Assembly: GCA_037389465.1 (NCBI GenBank)
Contig: JAZARR010000080.1
Location: forward strand, 1,426,001-1,490,000
From: Baylisascaris procyonis
Taxonomy: Eukaryota > Nematoda > Chromadorea > Rhabditida > Ascarididae
Direction: 5' to 3'
DNA length: 64,000 nucleotides
The position numbers and the translations under genes are program-made. The notes beneath the pieces are model-generated. The model saw only the letters and a program-made list of their open reading frames with translations. It did no database searches and was not told the origin of the DNA. Shown here in pieces: positions 10,548-24,110 of this stretch (its first letter is position 1; every line of letters begins with the position of its first letter).

Positions 10548-13228
10548 TTAATTCGTCTTGGATTTCGATAAAGTATAAAACCACAGGTTTAGATCCTTCC
10601 TACGTACAACACTTTCACATCCAAAAATCAAGAAATCATCGGTAGTCAACATTAACGCTAATTCTTTTACATTTGCCATACTCTTTACAGTACTGTGTAA
10701 TGGCGAAATAACTATGAGGATAATTTGCAAGAAAAAAGCATTGTTTCGATAGTCAATCTGAAAGAAATCGTCAGAATTTTAAATCAAGACAATGAATTGA
10801 AGTCAAAGTTGGAAGCAATGGGCTTCATAGGAAACGATGAGAAGACTAAGATGACAAGGACTGGAATAGAAGGCAGCTTGGAAAAATAAGTAACATTACG
10901 AAAATAAACAGCAAGGCAAATGCACTAGGAACTTCAGGAGATATCTGGAGGAGATATTGCATTTTGAAATGCGTTTTATTCGGGTGTCCTGAGAACGCAT
11001 GAATTCTGAAAAACTTCAAGAGACGAAAAAAGTGAAACACAAGGTAAACATTGACTGTAATTAATGCACAGGCTGCTATCTCAAGGATCACCTATACTTC
11101 GGCGCTCACAATGATCGAATGTGCGCAGAAGAAGAAAATTCATGGCTGACTAATAAATTTCACCGTAAATATTATTAGAAGAAAGATGAGAGCACAAAAT
11201 TACCGCCGGGAAAAAGAATTTATAGACATCGTCAACAAAGGAATAAAGCAAGAGCTTTAAATACCTCAACGAGCTAATTATAGACTGTAGTCATGTAGAA
11301 CTCGAAGGACACTCCAACTATGTGATAATGAAAAAACCTATTGCAGAAAACAGTGCTCTCATAAAATCGGCATCAAAATGACAACATAAAATGAGAAAGG
11401 AAAGAAGTACGAAAGCCACTAAAAATCGTAATACTTTTAAATCTCTTCTCTTGTACCTGTTCATGCAATTCATTCAACCCGAAAGAATATTTTTTCACGA
11501 TATATCTCTATGTATCCCGCCTCGTCTGCACAGAATCCATATTTTCTGTACGTGGTGAAACAAGCTGGAATTGGAACTGTGCATTTTTTTACTCCACTCT
11601 TAACACTTCAAATTACCTATGCTTTTATTCATATTTGCGAGGACAACTTGTGGACGGATTGTAAAGGTATGGAGGGTAGTCTGCTAGCTATGTTCTTAGT
11701 TATATCCTTCAAATTTAAAGCAAGTATCTACATCAATACTAAAACAAACAAGAAATACTGATAAAAAGGTTTTATGTCGATAATGTAGAGCATAGAGAAA
11801 GATAACTTAGAGTTTTAGCCTCAAAAGTCGCTCTATTTCAACTGTATAGCTTCACCTCTAGCAAAGAATAGGCAATAAGAATATGACTCTGTGTCGCTGA
11901 GCTCAATTTCATGGTTTTACTCAATAAGTATAGAGACAATATGTAAAAGATTTATATTTTAATTAATTTGATTTCATTATGGAAATTTTTCCCTCATGTT
12001 CAAAAAAACTTTATCCTCAAAAAAGTTATTATAGTTATTATATACTGCACTTGTCACAGCTGTCGGGAATCTGTCAGTGCTGCAGAAATGCGCTGTTTCA
12101 TTTGAAATTTTCAATATTTCTACGGTATGACGTACTGTATTACCTGTGCAATTTGATTTTGCCTGCAAAACTGTTTTCCTCTTCCGTTCATTTCCTTCCA
12201 GTAAGTACATCTCATGGTTGGTGGATTCGGTTTCCTCCCAATGGCTGAACCTGAAGGGTTATGGATTCGCTTTCCTCTCAACAGGTAAACCTGATGGGTG
12301 ATGGATTCGCTTTCTTCCCAATAGGAAAACCTGATGGGTGGTGGATTCGCTTTTAAGCGTTGCAGGTATACTTTATCTGCTTGCTCTCGACGTTCGTGAA
12401 TGAATTTACCATCAATCTATCCAAAACACTTGAGAAAGAATATTGATTGGTAAGTTAACGTTCGGGTTGTTCAGGTTTACACCTTGAAAAGTTGGTTGGT
12501 AATACCGTTAGCGTAGGGACTTTATAGCAGCGCAGTCTCGGAAAGCAAGAACTTGGAGGAAGCTATTTCAACAAGCGCTTAGGATAACTGCAAAGTTATT
12601 ATGAATGCTCCTACTTTGATGTTTGAAGCGCCTATTATGGCTCTTAGATCAACACCCTATATAAGCTTTTTGCCAATTGACCGCTCCTTCCACTTGCTGT
12701 AGAACATCAGAAAAAGCTTTTTTCTACAAAAAGCCCACTCAGCTTTTGTTAAAAAACTTCGTCATTGACGTCTGACTAAAAAGAGAAGTAAAAACTATTA
12801 TGCGAAAAGTTTAAGTGTGGCGGTTCGATAGGAGAACGTTCTCAAAAGTTTCATGGTCGCAAAAACACCAATTAAAAAGTTTTTTAGAAATCTTCCCAAC
12901 ACTGGTAATTTCCAGAGGCGAATCTGAGCTCGACGATCTCCTAGCTTATGACGCTTCTGAACATAAATAACTCCTGAGAGGGAGGAGTGAAGACTTTACA
13001 CTCTCGAGGAATCTCCGAGGCCACACCACTTCGTATGATGTTTTACCGAGCAAAGTAAATATTAAAAAAGCTGAAAAGGCTGGAAACTAACCGTGAAATG
13101 CTTGCACGAAATTGTCTCACTTCCCTGTGAAATTGCTTGAACGCTGCCACAACACGTTGATCTATTTTCTGTCTTTTCTCGAACGAATGCTTTTTGGCGT
13201 TCGATTCTTTGCTTCCCTCAGCACCCAT
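10548..13228 (-). CDS. candidate small gene with MGxxxSK N-terminus
   Basis: Tentative two-exon gene of 93 residues: 13228-13092 and 10692-10548. The ATG follows an AG acceptor (TTCTAG) with no gap, as in some trans-spliced nematode mRNAs. The first exon ends at a GTTAGT donor in phase 2; the last exon starts after TTACACAG in the matching phase and ends with TAA. The protein begins MGAEGSK, which fits the N-myristoylation consensus (Gly2, Ser6, Lys7), and continues with a basic, helical stretch (VVAAFKQFHREVRQFRASIS). The C-terminal half has ELALMLTTDDFLIFG. No family was recognised. The 2.4-kb intron is long, and further exons may lie inside it, so the join is an inference. Confidence 0.33.
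12221..12352. repeat. 40-bp tandem repeat, 3.3 copies
   Basis: Copies begin at 12221, 12261, 12301 and 12341 (partial), each starting with [GA]TGGATTCG and containing AAACCTGATGGGT-like ends. A few substitutions separate the copies. The repeat lies inside the long intron of the tentative minus-strand small gene. Confidence 0.9.
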
Positions 13229-13230
13229 CT

Positions 13231-16200
13231 AGAACACGTCATTTGTAGATATCAACAAATAAAAATTTGAACGAATAAAGCACTTGGATGCCATAAAATA
13301 AGAACAATTAAGATCTTTGTTCCGCCGCTCCCTTCTCGTCTCCTCAAACATTGGATCCTTTCCTTGCCTCGAAGAACATCCGATTAAGGGCTCAAAGATT
13401 CCTATATGACAAAACACTATAAACAGCTGCCACGTCAATTTGATTCAATAATCAAATATTGATCATCTATTGGAAATTAATTACGCTAACTGTATCCGTT
13501 TTGATATCGCTAGCGATTAGAAAAAAGGAACTGCAGGATGCATCGAATGATGCGAGGGTAAAGGGTTTTATATTGCCCTTTCAGCCTTACAGCCATAACC
13601 AGAAGTAAAGTGGGATCGAATTTGGACGATTAAAACAAAACGTCAGCATGAGGTCTCCCTACCATGGTCCTCGAATTCAGAGTGAAATGGAATTGAATTG
13701 AGGCATCGAAGCATATATCTTAAAGCATAGCTGCGGCTGTATTGAAAAAGCCGTGAATATGAGGCTTTGAAATTTGAACAAAATGAAAGAAAATAGAAAT
13801 TTTTGGAAAGCAATGCAACATCAAAAAACATCAAGCAGTCTTAACTAAAACTAGTTGTAAAACAAAATCTAACGATATCAGTGGGTTGTCGCCTCTCTTG
13901 CTTCTCTTAGTAAAGTTCAAAAAATTAATTAGTAAAGCAACGAAATCGGCCAGAACGGTTGAATTTAGTAAACCAAAAATCCATAGAGTAAATTATGAGA
14001 GCGTAAAAATGAATAAAGTTAGGATGCCCCACGTGGCCGAGCGCAGAGATGGATGGTGGACGAATAACTCGTAAGACAGTGACCTATTCTTTTTTGCTCT
14101 TTCCTCCTTTCCCTCCCTCCACCCCACATCTCCTTTTTTATAAAAACCTTTTGGCTATGCAGTGTAATACTTTTTTACGAGATTCTGGTGCAATAATTTC
14201 AGATAATCAAAGAAGAAATGGCTAAAATATGTTGGATGCACATTTACACGCAAACTATATGCTATATGCATAAACAGCAGAAGCACTTGAAAGTGAATAA
14301 ATTTCCGGAACGAATCAACTGCAAGGAAGAGTACAGTGGCGCAGAGAAGGAATCCAATTTACAGTGAAAGTCTAACTAGTATAAAAAATAACGTCACGAA
14401 GGAATTCTTTTCAAGCCATAAACCCTGAAGACTCTAAATGAACACTTAATTGCACTTGATTTTATTTCTTTAAAATTTATTTGGGAATTTCAACCAACTG
14501 GTATTTTCCGCCGACTAAACAATCTTACTGCATGTCTTCACAACAATATTACTGCCTCCCTTGCATGATCCCACCAACAATAAAACAACAGCACATCCAC
14601 TATCATGAAGACGTTCAATAATGATAGATAGGTCGCGTTCTTGCCACTCATTATGTCGACGAATAAGAGATGATATCTAAAATGTTCATAAATATTTCCC
14701 ACAGTCGCAATCATTTCCACCTCCTATAAGATATTAAATTTTTGCAGTGGCTGCCAATGAGAAGCAAACGTTGAAGCATGAGAATAGAATGTTTATAAGA
14801 AGTAAACTGAATGTATATGAGTTCATGGAAGTTGTACAATGACTGTAGAGACAGGGTCAACTGATAGATCAGGATTTAATTCCCGAAAGATGAAAACTTT
14901 GTCACTATATGCCTAATGTCTTCTTGCAATCGAATGTTGCTGTTTCTTTCTCTTGCTGCTGCTTTATTGTTTCATTTACAATTCGCTTTTATTCGCATAT
15001 TTGGGTTTCCAACATTTGAATGTTGAAATAAATTTTGAAATCTTAGTAGGACTTTCCAAGCAATTTCTATACCATAAATGCAATTCTTTTCTCAAATAAA
15101 AAAAAACCACATAAAATAGTTTGCTATGAAAAAGAAATCTGAAGCTGGTCACTTCCGAAAACAATATAACGGAGGTATAGGCTTTAACCTACCGCATGAA
15201 AGCGTTCACATAAAAATATAAGCCATTTTATTATATGAGAGGTCAGTTTGATCGATCCATAATGATGAGAACATTACTTCAAAGAAAAACGGATCGGCAT
15301 TCTGATAAAATAAATTCCAGCAAAACTGATATCATAAAGCAACCGCAAAAAACGGATGAAGGTTCTCGAAAAATTCCAAAGAAACAAACTTTGGTATCAT
15401 TTTATTTACTTATCAGATATTACTAACATAGCATTAAAAACTACAAAATAATGCATAAAACATCCGTATAACTAAGAAACTCATATTGCTAAGTAGCGCA
15501 TCATTCTAGTTGTTATTCAAGCTGTCGAATCTCCCCTGCAATAGTTTGACACCTATCTAACGGTATATCTGAATATTATGATGGGGAAGTATTCCACGAT
15601 TAAATAATCGAATCCGCATCATCACCTATAAAAACAAGATACAACATTGTCAAGCCTCCAATCAGCTCCACGTTCGGTAAGTTTCGAAATGAAAGCACTT
15701 TTACCACGTTATCCCTCATAACACATCGCCATTCCTACATAGCAGATAATCAGCCGCCCATATAGAACAAAATAATATGACCACTTCGGGTAGGGCAGTA
15801 GAAAAAAACCTCGTTAACAATTAATAACATGCAATAGTTGTCTTTTATTGACCCTAAAGAGCCGCTGACATAAAACATACCCGAAACCTGGAATACAAGG
15901 CCAATACAGCTGCAAGGTCACCTAGTGCTCGACTACAGGAAAAACTGAGAGTACAATCAAAAAATTTTAGTAAGTCTCTCGTCCAATGCATCTATCGTCA
16001 ACGATGAGCGCATAACTTTCGAAAGTCTTATCTATTTTGAGGCAAAACAGTGCTCGTGCTACCTCTGATATATTAAACGCCTTCCAGTGAGGATGGGAAT
16101 CGAATAATAATTTTGCCGTTTTCATTATTGAAATTACGAATATCAACAAGGGGAAAACTCGAAAGAAATATCCAAAAACAACCTAAATAAAGTACAAACA

Positions 16201-16856
16201 CATTCAATAATATAGGATGATCACCTCTAGCACTTATTCTTATCAAATTACCGTCAAGTGAATATAAACATTCATGACAAAGATTAGTCGTATAATCCTA
16301 AGGAGATTTTTGATTCATGCTAACAAAGAGGGTGCATAAGAACTATGCGAAATACGCATATATAAATACATATACACCATAGGCAAAGATAGTTATTACC
16401 GCATATGAACTGAAATAAGCAAGCATGCTACAATAGTAGTAAATTCAACTCGCCAATACAACTCGCTTAGTTACCATGAGCTAGCCCCTTTTACTTTCCC
16501 GTTTGCAACAATGGGCTAGCTATTATTAAATAAATCCTTCGTGAAACATACAATAACATCCCTCGTTCTTTTCGTTAAGAAATTTTAAAAGGAACAATAG
16601 CGAAGTATGACTATTCATTCAACCAAATCAATCAATAATAGTATAAAGCATCTTCCTAGATGGAAGCCTAGATTACTTCATTAAAAGATAAACGATTATT
16701 TCAAAGGCAACACTTCTTCGCTAAAAGTGGCAACTCTAAGTAAGCCTTCATGCTACAAACAAAGTTTCACTTCCTGGTACTTTCGTCAATGAGTGAAGAT
16801 TTAAAATCTATTAGCACAAAAAAAAAATCCATTAAGTGATAAATTGATTAACCCAT
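13231..16856. other. 3.6-kb intergenic stretch, no gene recognised
   Basis: It separates the start of the tentative small gene from the 3' end of the inositol 5-phosphatase gene. Scattered open frames of about 60 codons are AT- or purine-rich and lack convincing splice or start contexts. No RNA gene or mobile element was recognised. Confidence 0.45.
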
Positions 16857-16861
16857 TTATT
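16856..16861 (-). terminator. polyadenylation hexamer overlapping the stop codon
   Basis: On the minus strand the last codons read GAA TAA ATG, so the TAA stop of the 5-phosphatase lies within a canonical AATAAA. If used, cleavage 10-25 nt downstream would leave almost no 3' UTR. No other hexamer was noticed immediately downstream. Confidence 0.5.
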
Positions 16862-19800
16862 CAAAGTCTTTTACTTCGAATGGGTCCGAAATGCCTTGAA
16901 GGCAATTTCGATTAACGCTAAAATATGCAAGGCGATAACAACCCGAGCTTAGATTTGGAAATTCAGCAACGGTTAGAGTTTGACCGCCTATAACCGCATC
17001 GTAGCACGTTATCAAGTAGAGCCAGCTGATTGGCAATGCAGGATCAGGTATCGTTGAGGGGAAGACGCCAATCCAATCCCGATACGAGCCGCTTCTTTGC
17101 CAAAAGTCACGCTTGAATGAAAAGCGGCATGTAAACGGAACAACATTAAACCAACGCGGGACTGACTCAAATACAACATTCCACTGGATGTCACCCATAA
17201 GAGATGGTTTATAGCGGAAATGCGCAATAACAGGGAAGTGATCGGATATGGTGATTGTGCGATTATCTCGATAGTGTTCACAAGTCAGATTTGATCCACG
17301 ATACAGAATACGATCGCACCAAGAGGGTACTCGTTCCTTATCGAATCGACTTCTCCCCACCTGCAAACGCAAAATTCATTAAGCAAACATCGACCCACAA
17401 ATATAACACCTATAAAGTAAACTTGCTATCAAGTTGATAGCCATCCACTGACGAAGCACAGAAATTTAACCATTATATTCTTGATGTCTGAATTAATGTG
17501 AACTGTTTATTTATGGCAATAGGTACATATACACCTTCTGCGCGCACCAAGCAAATATAATCTAGATGATCGTAACAAAACTTATTGAAATGAAGTTAAC
17601 GATTGAGTGATTACTTATGAAGAAACAAGCGATTCGTGAGAAGCAAGTGGATCGCTTTACCTATTATTGGCGTTATATCTTTCGTTTATGTAATCATGCT
17701 TCCAATTTCGGCTATAAGAGCCAATTTGCAGGAGGAATCTTTAGACAAAGCTTGGCTTTGCTCACTTCTACCTGGAAGGCATCCTAAGATAGTTTTTTAA
17801 ACGTTACCCTATATGACCGAGATGCCAACTAGTTTTTTAAACGTTACCCTATATGACCGAGATGCCAACTGCAAAGGGAGTGGAAAAGATTTTGTTCACA
17901 TAAGTTGTAGATCATCCACTCAGTATCACCGACGGTTTGTTACATCAGCTTTAGAGCTTTCGTAGTTGCAATTCTTGCTCTCTCTGGAAGGAAAAAGCTC
18001 ACTTAAATAGGAGATGAGCAATATGGAGCTGCAGGCATTCTGAAATCATAGAGCCACCTGGAGCAACACTTTGAGATATCTTGAAAATGTGTGTGAAATG
18101 TTATATTTTTATAGCACATCAACTCTAACTCTCTAATTTTGTTTGTAACTTCGAACAACCTAAATTTTTTCGGAGATCAAGGGCCTTTCAGATTGGTTTT
18201 TCGTTAACAAGCACTAAATTTATCCCTGATTATCATTTTGCTACAATTTAATGCGTCGATTTTGCACTTCCTGTGAAGCGAAATTTTTGCGCCGGAATGC
18301 TTATGACCGCTGAAGAATTAAATAAAATGTATTTTTACCACTCATTTTTTTACTTTAATTCAATACAATATAAGAAATTTAATACGATCAAAGACGTGCC
18401 TTTCTGTGCACTTCTGAGTCGTTATTAGAGCTGTTCCATTTCTATAAATGAAATATGTCTAAACGCACGATTCTTGTCATTAATTAGTAATACAGGTGCA
18501 TATCGTTCTCTACTGGCCTCGAACAAAAATTTAATCAACATGCCGATTTAGGATTGCCCACATCTTGCCAAAAATCACCACATCGAGCAATTTTCAAGAA
18601 ACTCTTTGACCCCGGGCTTTTGATCGGCGCATTGCCATATGCGCAAGAACAAAGGGTGTTTCAACGGGTTCCAGTTAGCACCAGCATTATTCGACAGCAA
18701 AACAGCTGCTGTGAAGCATTGAATGGCGCAAAGATTAGAGTATGATTCAATGTTTCAAAATTTCTTCCCGTCTAGTAAAATGAAAAATATATAAAAGCTT
18801 GACGACTTTATAATTAACCCGCCAAACTCTTTCGTTTAATACCGTAATGATAAAAATACCAAAACTAGAGCCTAAGCAATTTACCGAAAATCTCCACATG
18901 CAAATTTTTGGCAAGAAAAGTTTCGCCAATAATTTTGGCTACGAATTAAGCTCAATTCATCTAGGCACAAATGAAACTGACAAGTAATATTCTAGTCAAG
19001 CATTACCTCTATAAACACCTTCAGATGCCTGATTAAACAGTGTTGCACATATTGCTTCTTAATTTCTAAAGCGTTTAACATTTCTCATATTACAAAGTAT
19101 GCGGGATTACATATAAAATCAATCAGGTATTCAGGGACGAAAATGTGCAGCATCTAGCAATCTTGACCCTGTTACCTCACTGCCACATAAACAACCTACT
19201 ATATGAAATTTCCCACCAATCCAATAAGGCGTATTTCCTAACTCAACTTCCTCTTTACAAAACTGCTTCCTTTCAAAAGCTACAAACAATTTAGCAATGG
19301 ACAGAAAAATAACAGAAAACCGTAATATAATTTACACCAGACACAAAAGTTTTTTAAAATTTTCTTGTATATCGATTCGGCATTTCATCATAGCTAAAAC
19401 CTTCTTTGAAAGATGAAAATAAAATCGAGAAAGTTCTGCATTAACGGCTTGCCCAAGGAAAGAAAACAGCAAATAACAAAAAAGTTACGATGATCCGATA
19501 CGTGGGAGCGAAATGGATAGGAGCCTCGCTGAAGTCGCTGAAAGCCTTTTCTTCTCTCTGTGCTCTACGTAGTTGATCCACTTCATCCACCAAAGCATCC
19601 ATCTCATCATCATTTGCTATCATATTCAATCGGCTACAATCATTTTCTTATAACTGCAAAAGTCAAGACAAGAATAGAATACAATAAGCAACAAGCGTAT
19701 TATACCAGTAAAATCAACGAGCAACATATGTGCGCCAACATAAACGTGCTTCGAGAGGCGTCATCCTATTAAAAGAGAGTGGAGAAACAAGCATGAGAAG

Positions 19801-22800
19801 AGAAAAGGAAACAGGCAGTTTCTCATTATCGCAGACCTCCAGAAGCGTTAGATATCCATCCAGAGGCGATAATCCCTATTCGAGGAAAAAAATTAGGTTT
19901 CACAATATTTCAGTACTTTATACCATCGGCACGTACCAGCTATAGACCTTCACAAAAAACCATCTTTATGATCTCTAGAGACCGAAACGCCACGCATGAT
20001 ATATTAAAAAAATATGGCTTTAAAAGCATCAGTTACAAGCAAATAAAAAGAAACACTACTCCTTTTGAAAATAACAGTACGAATTTTGGAGCTCTCCTTC
20101 CTCCCCCCCCCCTCCTGACACAAATAAATCGATCCTATCAAAAAAGCTACGTGGTCTTACAAAAATGAATCCTCATGATCTCTAGGGATCCAATCCCCAC
20201 GAATGATACTATTAAAAAAATTTAGGTTTAAAAGCATCAGTTACAACAACATAAAAAGAAACACTACTCCTTTTAAAATAACAGTACAAACCTTGGAACT
20301 CTCCTCGCTCCCCCCCCCCCCCCAACAAACAAACAAATTCTATCAAAAAAGCTAGAAACCTTCACGAAAATGCACCTTTAAGATCACTAGATACGCAAAC
20401 CCATGCATGAAACTATTAAGAAATATGGGTTTAAAGCATTAGTTACAACTAGATGAATAGAAACACTACTCCATTTGAAAACAACAGTTGAACCTTGGAG
20501 CCCTTCTCTCCCCCCCGCCCCTTGACAAAAATAAAACGATCCTATCAAAAAAGCTATAAGACCTTCACAAAACCGTATCTTTACGATCTCTAGAGACGCA
20601 AACCCCACGCATGATACTGCCAAAAAACCTGGGTTTAAAAACACCAGTTATAATAAGATAAACAGAAACACTACTCCATTTCAAAACAACAGTTGAACCT
20701 TGTAGTTCTCCTCCCCCTCTCCCCCAACACAACTAAATCGATCCTTCAAAAAAACTATACGACCTTCACAAAAATGCATCTTTACGATCTCTAGGGACGC
20801 AAACCCTATGCATGATACTGCCAAAAAAAACTTGGGTTTAAAAACATCAGTTAGAACAACATAGAAAGAAACACTACTCCTTTAAAAAATAACAATACGA
20901 GCCTTCGAGCTCTCCTCTCCCTCCCTCTCCGGCACAATTGAACCGATCCTTTCAAAAAAGCTATAGGACGTTCACAAAACCGTATCTTTACGATCTCTAG
21001 AGGCGCAAATCCAATGCATGGTACTACAAAAAAAAAATTGGGTTTAAAAACATCAGTTATAACAAGATAAACAGGAACACTACTCCATTTCAAAACAACA
21101 GTTGAACCTTGTAGTTCTCCTCCCGCCCCCCGCCCTCCCCCCAACACCAATAAATCGATCCCTTCAAAAAAGCTGTAGGACGTTCACAAAACCGTATCTT
21201 TACGATCTCTAGAGACGCAAACCCCACGCATGATACTACCAAAAAAATTTGGGTTAAAAAACATCAGTTGTAACTAGATAAACAGAAACACTACTCCTTA
21301 AAAAAAACAGTAGGAACATTGGAGCTCTCATCCTCTTCCCCGACACAATTAAATCGATACTATCAAAAAAGCTATACGAAATTCACAAAAATGAATCCTC
21401 ACGATCTTTAGAGACACAAATCCCACGCATGATACTATTAAAAAATCGGGTTTAAAAGCACCAGTTACAACAAGATGAACAGAAACACCACTCCATTTCA
21501 AAACATCGGTATGAACCTTGGAACTCTCCTTCCCCCACCCTCCCCCCTGAAACAAATGAACCGATTTTATCAAAAAAGCTAGGAGACCACAAAAATGCAT
21601 ATTTACGATCTCTAGAGACTTAAATCCTACGCATGATACTATTAAAAATTTCTGTTTAAAAGCACCAGTTACAACAAGATAAATAGGAACACTACTCCTT
21701 TGCAAAAAACAGTAGGAACATTGCAGCTCTCCTCCCCCTCCCTCCCCGACACAATTAAATCGATCCTATCATAAAAGCTGTACGACTTTCACAAAAATGA
21801 TTCCTCATGATCTCTAGATACACAAACCCCACGCATGACACTACCAAAAAAATATGGGTTTAAAAACATCAGTTGCAACAACATTAAAAAAACGCTACTC
21901 CTTTTGAAAATAACAGTACGACCCTTGGAACTCTCCTCTCCCCCTCCCCCTCCCCCAAACACAAATAAACCGACTTTATCAAAAAAGCTATAAGACCTTC
22001 ACAAAAACGCATCTTCATGATCTCTAAAGACGCAAACTCCACGCATAATACTAACAAAAAAATTTGCGTTTAAAAGCATCAATTACAACAATATAAGAAG
22101 GAACACTACTCCTTTTGAAAATAACAGTACGGACCTTGGAGCTCTCCTCCCCCTCTCCCTGACACAATTAAACCGATCTCCTTCTTATTGTAGCACGGAA
22201 GCATGACAATGCATGATAAGGAATGAAGTCATAATCTATCAGATTCCAAAACTAATAACCATGATAACTGAAAATCGGTCACGATAGCTGAAATGATGAC
22301 AGAGTATCAAACAAAAAAGTTAGTAATAAAATGCCTAGAGATAGAAATTTCTAAGCATTATTTCAGCACACATAATGTATAATATCGTTGAAGTGTACCA
22401 ATAATTACGACCCCCTGAAAAAAAAGAAATAAATTTGATAGAATCCTACAAAGAAATACCATTTTAAAACTTACTCAAGCATTTGTTGCGTAGAAAATTT
22501 ATCAACTCTCCAATTCATGTCACCCAGCCATATCACTGAAGTATTCTCGTCATCGGTATTTTTATCCCTGAATATACACGACTTCCCAGCGAAGTACTGC
22601 ATACAACGACCTTCATAGCCTTCCGGATTGGGTGGCAAATGGGAAGAGGCGAGTACGAGCGGTCTATTATCCTGAAACAATGAAGAACTCAGCATATGAC
22701 GTACCAGAAAGAAACTCTTCCCATTCGTTTGATGATTGAAAGAAAAGTTACCAGATATAAACTACGTGAATATCTTTTATAGTGTCATTATTTGGCACCA

Positions 22801-24047
22801 ATTTTTTAACGATAAAAAACAATATAATCACTAATTTTTTGAATGTTATTTGAGCAAAACTGCTTCTGTAAGTAAAAGGCTCTTAAAATCTGCCAAAAAA
22901 TGAAGAACGAATCCTCTCAAATTTCATAATTTTTATGCGAAGATGATAAAATTTTGAGAAAAAACAATGCCGTTGTCAGAAAAAACACCACCATACAACC
23001 AAAATGCTCTCCAAAAACAATTCATTGCGTTAATTCATGGATTTATTTGCGATGTTATGGATAATATTTAGACGATCCCAGCAAACTTGTTTTCCTTACA
23101 TATATATGCGCGAACTATAATTTGCAATTGCGTTTGCACGCCTCCAAAAATTAGTTCCGTTTTATTATAGACATCTCCCCAAAAGTGGGCTGGTAGTTCA
23201 AAGGTAAAACTGGAAAACTGAAAGCAATCCAGGCTCACGAATTTCTGCCGAGCCGAACGCACCTCAAATTTAATGGATGTAATCCAGCGTATAATTCTGC
23301 ACTTTGCGTTATTCTGGGTTGTATGGTGTTCAAAAATTGCCATAGCAGGCGTCGCATCTACCCACCTAGGGCAGTAAAGATGGGTAAGATGCATAAAATA
23401 CTATAGGGTTGTTCAAAGACCCCTTGATCAAAGACCCCATACTATAGAGGGTTTCTTTTAGCCCTGCACATTCCGAATAACCACCCCTCTTCCCCCCTCC
23501 ACCAAAAAAACGGTTCCGAGTTCAACGAACTGGAGCTGAACTTGATAGTTAGTTCCAAAGTGGAAAACAACTGATGGTCTAGTTCGCTGAGCCATCAAAA
23601 CAACTGTAGCCGAATGACGCTTACTTTTGCTTGTTTTGACTCAGGCAGTACGGAAATCAGAAGAAAACTCTTCTAAAATGGTTAGTTAGCGATCACGGGT
23701 CGCACTTTGTGCCAACATTCGCCTAGGGAATTATGGATTTCGATACACAAGTGTGTTACTTCTGTAACCGTCTGCGAACTCTGCGCTGCTCTGAATATTC
23801 CGCAAACTGCAGAATTACAGTACTACCAACAAATATGTAAATTTGAAATAAAGAGTTCTATTCTGCAGGAAAGGATAAATCAGAATTGACTTCAGTTTTG
23901 CATAGGTCTGCAAAAATATGCCAAATCAACTCCTCTAGAGGTTTCCATATTATTCATGTCATAAAAGCGCTGAGATATGATTTCTATATGATAGAAACGG
24001 TAAACGGTAAAGGAAGTGAAAAGAAGGCAGCTGTGGGAAGAAATGGT

Positions 24048-24110
<63 letters not shown>

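Noticed and set aside
10709..10890. Plus-strand charged frame ending SKLEAMGFIGNDEK and later a TAA
   Set aside because: An in-frame stop lies just upstream and no acceptor exists between; the opposite strand is a T-rich tract leading into an acceptor, which explains the purine-rich frame.
10846..11091. Minus-strand hydrophobic ORF resembling a multi-pass membrane segment
   Set aside because: T-rich sequence gives Phe/Leu/Ile by chance; no supporting upstream exon in phase was found.
20387..21705. Successive minus-strand ORFs of 85-118 codons with similar protein sequence
   Set aside because: They repeat with the ~205-bp minisatellite and share its substitutions; there are no splice signals or family motifs, so they are by-products of the array.
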